Below are positions 5,927-12,414 of a stretch of DNA of 13,099 bases, piece by piece (positions within the stretch are counted from its first letter, which is position 1; the number at the start of each line of letters is the position of its first letter). Below the pieces are notes generated by a model. That model had not been told where the DNA came from and ran no database searches. It was given only the letters and a program-made list of their open reading frames with translations. Source of the DNA: Candidatus Methanoplasma sp. (lineage in GTDB: Archaea; Thermoplasmatota; Thermoplasmata; Methanomassiliicoccales; Methanomethylophilaceae); the NCBI GenBank assembly GCA_031283015.1, contig JAITCQ010000058.1, forward strand, positions 1 through 13,099. Reading direction: 5' to 3'. The position numbers and the translations under genes are program-made.

Positions 5927-6283
5927 TTGGCAGATGTAAACACCACGGTCAGGAGGGGCCCCACGCCGCATAAGGCGCCCGCGGACAAACCAGGCAGCAG
6001 AAAACCGAAGCCCAAGCCGAAGACTGGGAGCAAAAGACAGTCCATGCTGAACACTCAGAAACTGGCGCCCTTCAAATATGATATGAACGAGGTGCTTTCT
6101 GCCTCCGCGATGGACCCTGCCAAAGCGTCGTCCTTTCTCGCGTCGGTGATAGCTAAGGGTTCAAGGGTATCCACCAGGGACGCGAAGGACTTTGCGAAGA
6201 CATTTCTGGAGTCTGGGGATCTGACCAAGGACGAGTTTGACAAGATCAGCAGACTAATGGATAAATACAGCAAATATCGTTGA
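5927..6283 (+). CDS. Small basic protein with Lys/Pro-rich tail, unknown function
   Basis: 118 aa from TTG at 5927, chosen because CCGGAG (5913-5918) lies 8 nt upstream and a TATA box precedes it. The next in-frame ATG comes only at codon 40. Residues 1-38 are disordered and very basic (KPGSRKPKPKPKTGSKRQ), as in proteins that touch nucleic acid or the ribosome. Residues about 50-118 look like a compact helical bundle with a DAKDFAKTFLESGDLTKDEF segment. No family is recognised. The PPC/DUF296 gene follows after 6 nt, so the two are probably co-transcribed. The link to DNA or RNA is inferred from composition alone. Confidence 0.75.
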   Translation: MADVNTTVRRGPTPHKAPADKPGSRKPKPKPKTGSKRQSMLNTQKLAPFKYDMNEVLSASAMDPAKASSFLASVIAKGSRVSTRDAKDFAKTFLESGDLTKDEFDKISRLMDKYSKYR

Positions 6284-6289
6284 CCGTTC

Positions 6290-6733
6290 ATGCGATCCGT
6301 CGAGATGGAAAGGGGAAGGATATTCGTTCTGAGACTGGAGACCGGAGAGGTCCTTCACGAGGTTTTGGAAGGATTCTGCCGTGAGAACGGAATAAAGAAC
6401 GCTTCGGTGACAGCGGTCGGCGGCATCGGCGAAGGTTCCCGCATGACCGTCGGTCCGGAGGTGCCTTACGATAAAGGTATCGTTCCGATCACTATCACTT
6501 TGGACGCCCCCCACGAACTGACGGCGTCCGGCACGATCTTTCCGGACGAGGACGGCAACCCCATGGTGCACATACACGGTTCGGCGGGAAGGGAGGGCGG
6601 AGCGGTCACAGGCTGTCTCAGGACGGGCGTGATAGCGTGGCTTGTTCTGGAGGTCGTGGTCACCGAACTCATAGGCGGAGGCGCCGTAAGGAAGAAGGAC
6701 GAAGGATCAAAACTGAAGATACTGGAACTGTGA
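6290..6733 (+). CDS. PPC/DUF296 domain protein
   Basis: 147 aa. The fold signature of the PPC (PD1-like, DUF296) family is clear: RIFVLRLETGEVL near the start, ENGIKNASVTAVGGIGEG in the middle, then the metal-site region MVHIHGSAGRE and GGAVTGCLRTGVIAWLVLEV. Bacterial and archaeal members are small trimeric stand-alone proteins. Plant relatives carry AT-hooks and bind DNA, but no AT-hook is present here. The His residues of MVHIHG suggest a bound metal. ATG 6290 and ATG 6305 are both possible starts; neither has a clear ribosome site, and the gene begins 6 nt after its neighbour, so translational coupling is likely. Its stop is 1 nt from the stop of the convergent zinc-ribbon gene. The molecular role in archaea is not established. 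Confidence 0.85.
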   Translation: MRSVEMERGRIFVLRLETGEVLHEVLEGFCRENGIKNASVTAVGGIGEGSRMTVGPEVPYDKGIVPITITLDAPHELTASGTIFPDEDGNPMVHIHGSAGREGGAVTGCLRTGVIAWLVLEVVVTELIGGGAVRKKDEGSKLKILEL

Positions 6734-6734
6734 A

Positions 6735-7031
6735 TCATCTTCTGTTGTAGGTGTCGTCGAAATTATTGAACACAGTGTCGGCATACTTGTTCATGTGAAC
6801 GCGGTCCTCTTTATCGGGGACTATGAACCCCTGTATCGGGAACTCGGAGTCGCAGTGCGGGCATCGGACGTTCGGACAGTTCTGGTTCGCTTGGGAACAG
6901 TATTTGCAGGCGATCGCTCTGGACTGGAAAAGGCTGAATTCCTTGCCGCAGTTGGGGCAGAGGAACCTCCTGGCCGCTATCTTCAGCTCCTTGGTGATGT
7001 TGGCGGACCTCTCTTCCGGGGTGATCCACAT
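6735..7031 (-). CDS. Small cysteine-rich zinc-ribbon protein
   Basis: 98 aa from ATG at 7031. Seven cysteines lie in residues 25-60: C25-P-N-C28, C42-K-Y-C45, C52, and C57-P-H-C60. This suggests two zinc sites, or one ribbon plus a second knuckle sharing ligands. The N-terminus (ITPEERSANITKELKIAA) is helical and the C-terminus polar. No family is recognised. It follows the GGGP synthase stop by 52 nt on the same strand and may be the last gene of that lipid operon, or carry its own promoter. Such ribbons often mediate protein-protein or nucleic-acid contacts, but no function can be read here. No in-frame start exists upstream before the lipid gene. Confidence 0.8.
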   Translation of the reverse strand: MWITPEERSANITKELKIAARRFLCPNCGKEFSLFQSRAIACKYCSQANQNCPNVRCPHCDSEFPIQGFIVPDKEDRVHMNKYADTVFNNFDDTYNRR

Positions 7032-7083
7032 CGGGGCCTTCGGAGAGACTGGAACACGATATGCTGGCTGCTCTGAAATGATC

Positions 7084-7821
7084 TCACCTTCCTCTTGACG
7101 CTTTGACCACCGACCGGAGCATATAGTCGTCTGAGCACCTTTCCACGAACGTCCCGGTGACGATCGCGTCGGCGCCGGCGAGTCTCGCGGCCTCGGCGGC
7201 CTCCGGTGTCCTTATGCCTCCGCCCACGATGAGCGGTATCGACACCGCTTTTTTCACTGCGGATATCATCGCCGGAGGCACGGGTCTGTCCGCCCCGCTG
7301 CCGGCTTCCAGATAAACGAGGTCCATTCCGAACATCTCGCATGCCAGCGCATACCCGACGGCGCGTTCGATCTCATCATGTTTAATCGGATCGGCCTTGC
7401 CGACCTCCCCGACCTTCATGCCAGGTTCAACGATGATATATCCTAGAGAGATGGTCTCTATCCCGAGTTTCTTTATGTAAAAGGACGCGCCCGCCTGGGC
7501 GTTCATGATCCAAAATGGAGAAGTGCTGTTCACCATGCTCATGAAGAAGATCGAATCGACCTCCTTCGAAAGGGCGTTCGGGCTTCCGGGGAAATGTATG
7601 GTCGGGAGACCGGACGCTTCCTTGATAGATCTTGCCGTATCTCCGAGGTTCTCGTTCGTGACGCCGGTGGAACCTCCGATCATCATCGCGTCCGAGCCGG
7701 CCTCCTTCATCTTCTTCGCAATGGCGCCGGCCTCGCGGCCATCTTGTTTATCCGGGTCCAAGAGCGCCATGTGAATGGTCCCCTCTTTCATCTTGTTGAT
7801 GAGATACTCCTTCACGGTCAT
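7084..7821 (-). CDS. Geranylgeranylglyceryl phosphate synthase (GGGP synthase)
   Basis: 245 aa, the usual length. The enzyme joins geranylgeranyl diphosphate to sn-glycerol-1-phosphate, the first committed step of archaeal ether-lipid synthesis, on the cytoplasmic side. It is a TIM-barrel of the PcrB/GGGPS family. Visible signatures are LDPDK (21-25), IGGSTGVT (48-55), FPGSP (77-81), YLEAGSGA (170-177), VGGGIR (199-204) and IVTGTFVE (220-227), which form the glycerol-phosphate and prenyl pockets. The ATG overlaps the stop of the DGGGP synthase gene by 4 nt (ATGA), so the next enzyme of the pathway is translationally coupled upstream. The pairing strengthens the call over the bacterial heptaprenyl homologue PcrB. 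Start and function are secure. Confidence 0.96.
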   Translation of the reverse strand: MTVKEYLINKMKEGTIHMALLDPDKQDGREAGAIAKKMKEAGSDAMMIGGSTGVTNENLGDTARSIKEASGLPTIHFPGSPNALSKEVDSIFFMSMVNSTSPFWIMNAQAGASFYIKKLGIETISLGYIIVEPGMKVGEVGKADPIKHDEIERAVGYALACEMFGMDLVYLEAGSGADRPVPPAMISAVKKAVSIPLIVGGGIRTPEAAEAARLAGADAIVTGTFVERCSDDYMLRSVVKASRGR

Positions 7822-8633
7822 AAGATAACACCCGACACGAACGCGATCAGCGCGACGAGCATCGCGATCTTCGCCATCTTCTGCGAAACGTCTGCCTTGC
7901 GGAAAATAATGAATGCACTATAAATAAAGATTGCATCCGCGACGAACACTATGCAATACAGCCATCCGAAGGTCTGATCGATTAGCGGCCATATGCTCAG
8001 GACCGGGCCAAGTATGAAGAACACCGCCGCGACAACGGATGCCCTCCTCATGCCTATGGCCATAGGCAGGGTCTTCCTGCCTTCGTCGGAACTCATATCC
8101 TGTATGTCCTTTGCGATCTCACGCCCCACGCTCACCAGCGCCGCCATTGTGGCTATGATGAAGTTGCCCTCGACATTGTTGACCACCGCTCCGCCGAAGA
8201 GGAAGATCATCCCGGTAAGGACGGCGATGGCTATGTTCCCGACGAACCCCCTCTGCTTGAGGAGAAGCTCGTATGACACCATCAGCGCCGCGGCGATGAC
8301 GACTATCGCCGTCGCGATGACGGACACCATCAGCACCGACAGCAAAGATGCGGCCCCAAGCCCGACAATCCCGATGATCAGCGCGGTACGCGGTGCGATC
8401 TCCCCCGTGGGAAGCGGCCTTTCTGGGTGAGCGGTCTTGTCGATCTCCCTGTCAATGTAATCGTTGAGGGAGTTGCCCCCGGCCATGAAGGCAAGCACGA
8501 CCGCGGAGGAGACGATCAGATTCTGGACATGGCCTCCGATGTCGAACCCGACGGCAATGAAGGCGCCGATGACGACCCCCAGGATGCCCATGACGCCGTT
8601 TCCGAACCTGAATAGGCGGAGGAATCTGTTCAC
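7818..8633 (-). CDS. Digeranylgeranylglyceryl phosphate synthase (UbiA family)
   Basis: 271 aa from GTG at 8633. A polytopic membrane prenyltransferase of the UbiA superfamily that adds the second geranylgeranyl chain to GGGP, giving DGGGP. Both Asp-rich Mg-diphosphate motifs are present: NDYIDREID (57-65) and DIQDMSSDEG (176-185). Many hydrophobic segments, consistent with the family's nine helices, cover the rest. It overlaps the GGGP synthase gene by 4 nt. A weak TATA-like sequence (TTAACTATTT, about 30 nt upstream) and the lack of a ribosome site suggest a nearly leaderless transcript for the pair. Other UbiA members (menaquinone or haem prenyltransferases) are less likely given the lipid-gene partner. 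Confidence 0.93.
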   Translation of the reverse strand: MNRFLRLFRFGNGVMGILGVVIGAFIAVGFDIGGHVQNLIVSSAVVLAFMAGGNSLNDYIDREIDKTAHPERPLPTGEIAPRTALIIGIVGLGAASLLSVLMVSVIATAIVVIAAALMVSYELLLKQRGFVGNIAIAVLTGMIFLFGGAVVNNVEGNFIIATMAALVSVGREIAKDIQDMSSDEGRKTLPMAIGMRRASVVAAVFFILGPVLSIWPLIDQTFGWLYCIVFVADAIFIYSAFIIFRKADVSQKMAKIAMLVALIAFVSGVIL

Positions 8634-8733
8634 GGGGTTATGATATGATGAGAATTGAAATAGTTAATCATCGGGATGCTTTGCATCTGACCTTTTCAGA
8701 AGTCCTCGGAAAGAAAGAAACGGAACGGAGGCG

Positions 8734-8743
8734 CCCCCCCCCC
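8734..8743. repeat. C10 homopolymer tract
   Basis: Ten consecutive C lie in the gap between the surface-protein stop and the DGGGP synthase start, about 17 nt beyond the stop at 8760. It is outside any coding sequence. Such tracts are prone to slippage and to sequencing error. The 8634-8759 gap also holds a pyrimidine-rich stretch on the minus strand that may end surface-protein transcription. Confidence 0.85.
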
Positions 8744-8759
8744 GTCCGAAAGAGTTTCG

Positions 8760-11219
8760 TCAAAGATGTTTTTCCAGATAGATGTCGTCGATGGTCTCCC
8801 CTCGGGGGATGAGGTACTCGCCCTTGGCGTCGGGGAACACCTGTTTCCACTCCCCTTTCTCCCCGATGCGGTAAGACACCGCTCCGGTGTGACCGTCCCT
8901 CATTGAGAAACGATACGGTGACTTCCTGTGCACCCGGTCCGCGCCGTCCACCTCCAGCGATCCCAGGAGGCGCACTTCGACATATCTCCTGCGGAAGAAG
9001 AGGAACCACATCAGGGAGACCAGGAGGATCAACAGCGCGACGAGCAGGAACACCCACCATGGGATGCCGCTGTCGTCAATGAAGTACAGCTCAAGCTGGA
9101 ACGCCGCTCCGACGCCGTCGAAGGGCACCATCTCGGTCTTGTATGCTCTGTCCCCTTCCATCCACTTGCTGAATCTGTATCCGTCATCGGCGAACGCTCT
9201 GACATCCACGCTGCAGAACTCGGGCAGAATGACCACGCCGGCGTATCTTATGAACACACCTCCGTTCACGCTGTATTCCGCGTAGCCCCTTCCTTCCACG
9301 ACATCGATCCTCAGGGTGATGTCCTTCCTCAGCTCTCTGCTGACCACGCTTATGACATGATTGGCGCGCACGTCGTAGAACGTGTATGATCCCGAGGCTA
9401 TTTGCGCTTGGGTCAGATGTACGCCGTCCACGGTCACTGCGGAGATCGTCCGCCCCTCGTTTGCCGAGAAGACGAACGTCCTGCTGCCCAGCCGCGGTAC
9501 GCTGACCTTTCCTTCGGGCGCTATCGTCGATCCAGAGTCGGAGGACGCGATGATGAAGCACGTGGTCGACGCAGGCGGTGTCGGCGGTACCACGAACACC
9601 GCCGTTACGAACTTGTCAGAATCCATCAGAACGCCTGTGGGATTGCCGGCAGCGGTCCCGTTTATGATGAACCCTTCGAACGCATATCCCACGCCCGCCG
9701 CCGCGGTCAGAAAGATCTCTCCGCCGCCGGGTATCGTGAACGTCTCGCCGGAGGTCAGAACGGTGACGGTCCCGTATGTTATGGTGCCGTCCGACACATC
9801 AACCGAACCGTTCCCGGTTATATCCACGGTCACTTCGAAATAGGACCTATTGTGGAAATCCACCGACCCGCCTGCCGAGGCAAGCTGGGTCCCGGTCCTG
9901 GACTGCGGGCTGTCGCTGTAACCATCCAGCGAAAATACTATGGTCTGGGTCATTAAGGTTGTGAGAAAAGATACTTCTTTTGCGGAAGGGGTCGCCATCA
10001 AGTCCGGTCCGAGACCGGTCACCAGAGGGATCCTTCCGTCGCCGGACGGGCCGTATATATTATACGGAGAAGGCAGCGCTGCCGTCACCGTGCCGATCGT
10101 GGTATGAGGATCGGCCGTGAAGAGCACCGCGTTGCCTATCGGCAGGCCATTGCGCCCCAGCAGATTCCCGTACGGAAGCATAGCGAGCAATTCGTAATCG
10201 GCGGAAAGCAAGCCACCGCCGCCGATGTCCCGCGCCGAACTGGCTCCGCCTGTTGCGGTTACTTTTGTGTCTGTTCCGAAGATGAAGGTCGTGCCGCCGG
10301 ATGAATGGTACCCGCCGCCTATGCCAGCGCCCATGGAGCCGCCCGTAGCCGTCACCGTGCCGCCGCTGATGACCACGATGCCGCTTATCGCTGAAGTGAA
10401 GCCCATTGAGCCGCCGCCTATGCCCACAGTCTGGGCGCCGCCCGTGGCCGTCACCGTGCCGCCGCTGATGGCTATCAGCCCGCAATCTGCGCCGACGCTT
10501 CCGCCGATGCCCGCGCCGCCTCCAGTGCCTTTAGCCGTAACGTTACCGCCGCTGATCGTGATCGTTCCGCCGGCGCCGCCGGTACCCCCTCCGCCGATGC
10601 CCGCGCCATCGCCTGTGCCGCCGCTGTTAGCCGTAACGTTACCGCCGCTGATCGTGATCGTTCCGCCGGCGCCGCCGCCTGCTCCGCCGATGCCCGCGCC
10701 GCTATTGCCGCCGTTTGCCGTAACGTTACCACCTCTGATCGTGATCGCGCCACCGGGAGAATTCATGTTCCCGCCGATGCCCGCGCCGCCGTTGCCGCCG
10801 TTTGCAATCATGGTGCCCATAGTCCCCCCAGTGGATTGGGCGTAGATCGTCAGACTATCGGCTCCAGTGACGTTTATTCCGGCTTTGCCGGCGGGTCCGC
10901 TCGCGGTCATGTGGCAGTTGTCCTCAAGGATGAGGCTGACATTGCCAGTGATCGTGATGACGGACCCCAGCGCAAAGGTGCCTCTGACAAGATACCAGCC
11001 GCTGTCCGCGCCCAGATCATCCAATACGTAAGGCGAGACTGCAAAGTAGGTGCTGTCGATGACTGTTACGTTGTTCTGTGTGTTAAAGGTCCCGTCCTCG
11101 CCGATATACGACACGCTGTCCTCGGTGGCCGTATACGCTGAAGATGCAGCGAGTACGGACACAGCTGAAGTAAGGAGGAGCAACGATACTAAAAGAAATA
11201 GAGAACTTATTTTTTTCAT
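8760..11219 (-). CDS. Surface adhesin-like protein with Gly-rich beta-helix repeats and C-terminal anchor
   Basis: 819 aa. ATG 11219 is preferred over an ATG 12 nt earlier because the GGGGGG run between them is the ribosome site. Residues 1-24 are a Sec signal peptide (FLLVSLLLLTSAVSVLA). Residues about 140-336 hold six and a half repeats of 29-33 aa with the pattern GAGIGG...GGTITISGGNVTA, a right-handed beta-helix type surface repeat, and several carry an NVT glycosylation sequon. About 460-545 resembles a divergent InlB-type bacterial repeat (GNGSVDV, GYAFEGFIINGTA, VTAVF), followed by two more beta domains to about 715. One membrane helix (about 719-742, WWVFLLVALLILLVSLMWFL) and an RRR stop-transfer lead to a cytoplasmic domain of about 75 aa. 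It probably mediates attachment in a host or community. The ligand is unknown. Confidence 0.9.
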   Translation of the reverse strand: MKKISSLFLLVSLLLLTSAVSVLAASSAYTATEDSVSYIGEDGTFNTQNNVTVIDSTYFAVSPYVLDDLGADSGWYLVRGTFALGSVITITGNVSLILEDNCHMTASGPAGKAGINVTGADSLTIYAQSTGGTMGTMIANGGNGGAGIGGNMNSPGGAITIRGGNVTANGGNSGAGIGGAGGGAGGTITISGGNVTANSGGTGDGAGIGGGGTGGAGGTITISGGNVTAKGTGGGAGIGGSVGADCGLIAISGGTVTATGGAQTVGIGGGSMGFTSAISGIVVISGGTVTATGGSMGAGIGGGYHSSGGTTFIFGTDTKVTATGGASSARDIGGGGLLSADYELLAMLPYGNLLGRNGLPIGNAVLFTADPHTTIGTVTAALPSPYNIYGPSGDGRIPLVTGLGPDLMATPSAKEVSFLTTLMTQTIVFSLDGYSDSPQSRTGTQLASAGGSVDFHNRSYFEVTVDITGNGSVDVSDGTITYGTVTVLTSGETFTIPGGGEIFLTAAAGVGYAFEGFIINGTAAGNPTGVLMDSDKFVTAVFVVPPTPPASTTCFIIASSDSGSTIAPEGKVSVPRLGSRTFVFSANEGRTISAVTVDGVHLTQAQIASGSYTFYDVRANHVISVVSRELRKDITLRIDVVEGRGYAEYSVNGGVFIRYAGVVILPEFCSVDVRAFADDGYRFSKWMEGDRAYKTEMVPFDGVGAAFQLELYFIDDSGIPWWVFLLVALLILLVSLMWFLFFRRRYVEVRLLGSLEVDGADRVHRKSPYRFSMRDGHTGAVSYRIGEKGEWKQVFPDAKGEYLIPRGETIDDIYLEKHL
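10212..10802 (-). repeat. Tandem repeats inside the surface-protein gene
   Basis: Six and a half units of roughly 87-99 bp encode the Gly-rich beta-helix. Two units share a perfect 50-bp stretch (10531-10580 and 10627-10676, 96 bp apart). Other units have drifted, with TVTATGG replacing NVTANGG in the C-terminal half. Unit number could change by slippage or recombination. Confidence 0.85.
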
Positions 11220-11276
11220 AAAACCCCCCATTGAACTTACTGATGAACGAATTATTATAGATTATTTTTGTATGCA

Positions 11277-11290
11277 CTTTATATAAAAAA
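11277..11290 (-). promoter_or_regulatory. TATA box for the surface-protein gene
   Basis: The minus strand reads TTTTTTATATAAAG, close to the archaeal consensus. Transcription would start near 11258, leaving a leader of about 38 nt that contains the G-rich ribosome site. The surrounding 11220-11400 gap is AT-rich at its gene-proximal end and holds no other gene I can see. Confidence 0.6.
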
Positions 11291-11400
11291 GACCGAAAAA
11301 TATAGCTCTTCACGGTTTCTGACAAACCGGCCATCTGGACCCGGCAGCGGAGGAACGGCCCCGGGAGAGGGACGGGACGCAGACGGTGACGCTGAGACAT

Positions 11401-12399
11401 TCACCGGACCATATTCCGGAACACGTGATAATATCTGGAAAGCGACCCGTGGACATGCTGCCTGAACACCGAGTCCAGATCCATCGCGGAGGGGCCGGTC
11501 TCGTAGGGCAGTATGATGCCGGCCCGGCCGCCCGGTCTCAGGACCTTCGGTATGGACCGCATCGCGCATTTGTGGATATCCAACACGTCCTCACCCCCGG
11601 TCTTCGTGGACCTTCCGTAAGGGGGGTCGGTGACCACGACGTCGATATCCGAGAACCTGTCCGGGATGTCCTTCACGTCGATGACCTCGTGATCGGACAG
11701 TTCGAGTCCGTAGAAGTCCATGTTCTCCCTGCAGCCGATCACCATGTCCTCGTCGAAGTCCGACGCGATCGCCCTCATGCCCATCTCGGCGGCCTCGATC
11801 ATGATGCCCCCGGTCCCGCAGAAAGGATCGAGAACGGTGTCCCCCCTCTTTGCGCCGGTCAGGTTGATGAGCGCTCTGGCATATTTCGGATGGAGGGAGA
11901 TGGGAGAGAAGAACGGTCGTTCTCCGACCTTCCTTTTTTCCATGATGTTCCTGTCGACGGCCCTTTCTTCAATGAACAAGTGGACCTTGTCGCAGAGCTG
12001 CATTCTGACCACGATGTCAGGATCGCGGAGGTCCACATCGTTGTTCCTTGAAAGGATGCCGCCGACATCCCTGATAAGTTTCTGGGAATCCACATCCTTC
12101 ATCATCCCCTCGAACCTTTTGGCCCTGATGGCGAACGTGCCCTCCGGCAGCTGCGTCTGCGACAGACCGCCGATGTCCCAGGGATCGTACGAGCCGAGAT
12201 ATCCTCCTATCGAATGGGTAAGGGCGATGCGGCCGGCGATGCCTTCAAGGCATTCTTCCGGGAAGGATGCGACGAGATAGCCGGGACCCTCCCCGACAAA
12301 GCTGTGCCTGACGCATTCCGCTTCGACGCATCTCTTCGCCTCGGCCGCCGGCATGTCCCTGGACTCGCCGGAGAGTTCAAAAAAGAAAACGGGGTCCAC
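11401..12399 (-). CDS. trmG10: tRNA (guanine-10-N2) methyltransferase, archaeal Trm-G10 family
   Basis: 332 aa from GTG at 12399; the sequence FFFELSGE directly after it matches the usual family N-terminus. The enzyme uses S-adenosylmethionine to methylate N2 of G10 in tRNA (mono- or dimethyl). Residues about 50-145 form the THUMP tRNA-binding region. RPFFSPISLHPKYARALINL (161-180) leads into the Rossmann methyltransferase. Motif I is LDPFCGTGGIM (190-200), the acidic AdoMet loop is SDFDEDM (213-219), and motif IV is TDPPYGRST (257-265), the catalytic D-P-P-Y of N2-guanine methylases. It begins 15 nt after the radA stop and is probably co-transcribed with it. The GTG lies in the loop of a GC hairpin. 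Mono- versus di-methylation cannot be told from sequence. Confidence 0.92.
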   Translation of the reverse strand: MDPVFFFELSGESRDMPAAEAKRCVEAECVRHSFVGEGPGYLVASFPEECLEGIAGRIALTHSIGGYLGSYDPWDIGGLSQTQLPEGTFAIRAKRFEGMMKDVDSQKLIRDVGGILSRNNDVDLRDPDIVVRMQLCDKVHLFIEERAVDRNIMEKRKVGERPFFSPISLHPKYARALINLTGAKRGDTVLDPFCGTGGIMIEAAEMGMRAIASDFDEDMVIGCRENMDFYGLELSDHEVIDVKDIPDRFSDIDVVVTDPPYGRSTKTGGEDVLDIHKCAMRSIPKVLRPGGRAGIILPYETGPSAMDLDSVFRQHVHGSLSRYYHVFRNMVR

Positions 12400-12406
12400 G
12401 GACCCC
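12391..12406 (-). promoter_or_regulatory. Hairpin enclosing the GTG start of the Trm-G10 gene
   Basis: In the mRNA, six bases GGGGUC pair with GACCCC around a four-base loop CGUG, so the GUG start codon fills the last three loop positions and the G-rich putative ribosome site is in the stem. This could limit initiation unless ribosomes arriving from radA open it. The structure is read from sequence; the regulatory role is inferred. Confidence 0.45.
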
Positions 12407-12414
12407 TTTAGGTT

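Noticed and set aside
10212..10802. Regular repeats resembling a CRISPR array
   Set aside because: Units are in frame, diverged and coding within a secreted protein; there are no constant repeats with unique spacers.
10225..10845. Proline-rich open frame on the plus strand
   Set aside because: It is the complement of the Gly-rich repeat codons of the surface protein; PPPMPAP-like repeats arise automatically from GGC/GCC-rich repeats.
11219..11231. ATG at 11231 as the start of the surface protein
   Set aside because: The GGGGGG between the two ATG codons is the likely ribosome site for the second ATG, which also gives a typical MKK signal peptide.
11386..12051. 221-codon open frame on the plus strand
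   Set aside because: It lies opposite the Trm-G10 methyltransferase, whose motifs are unambiguous, and shows no domain of its own.
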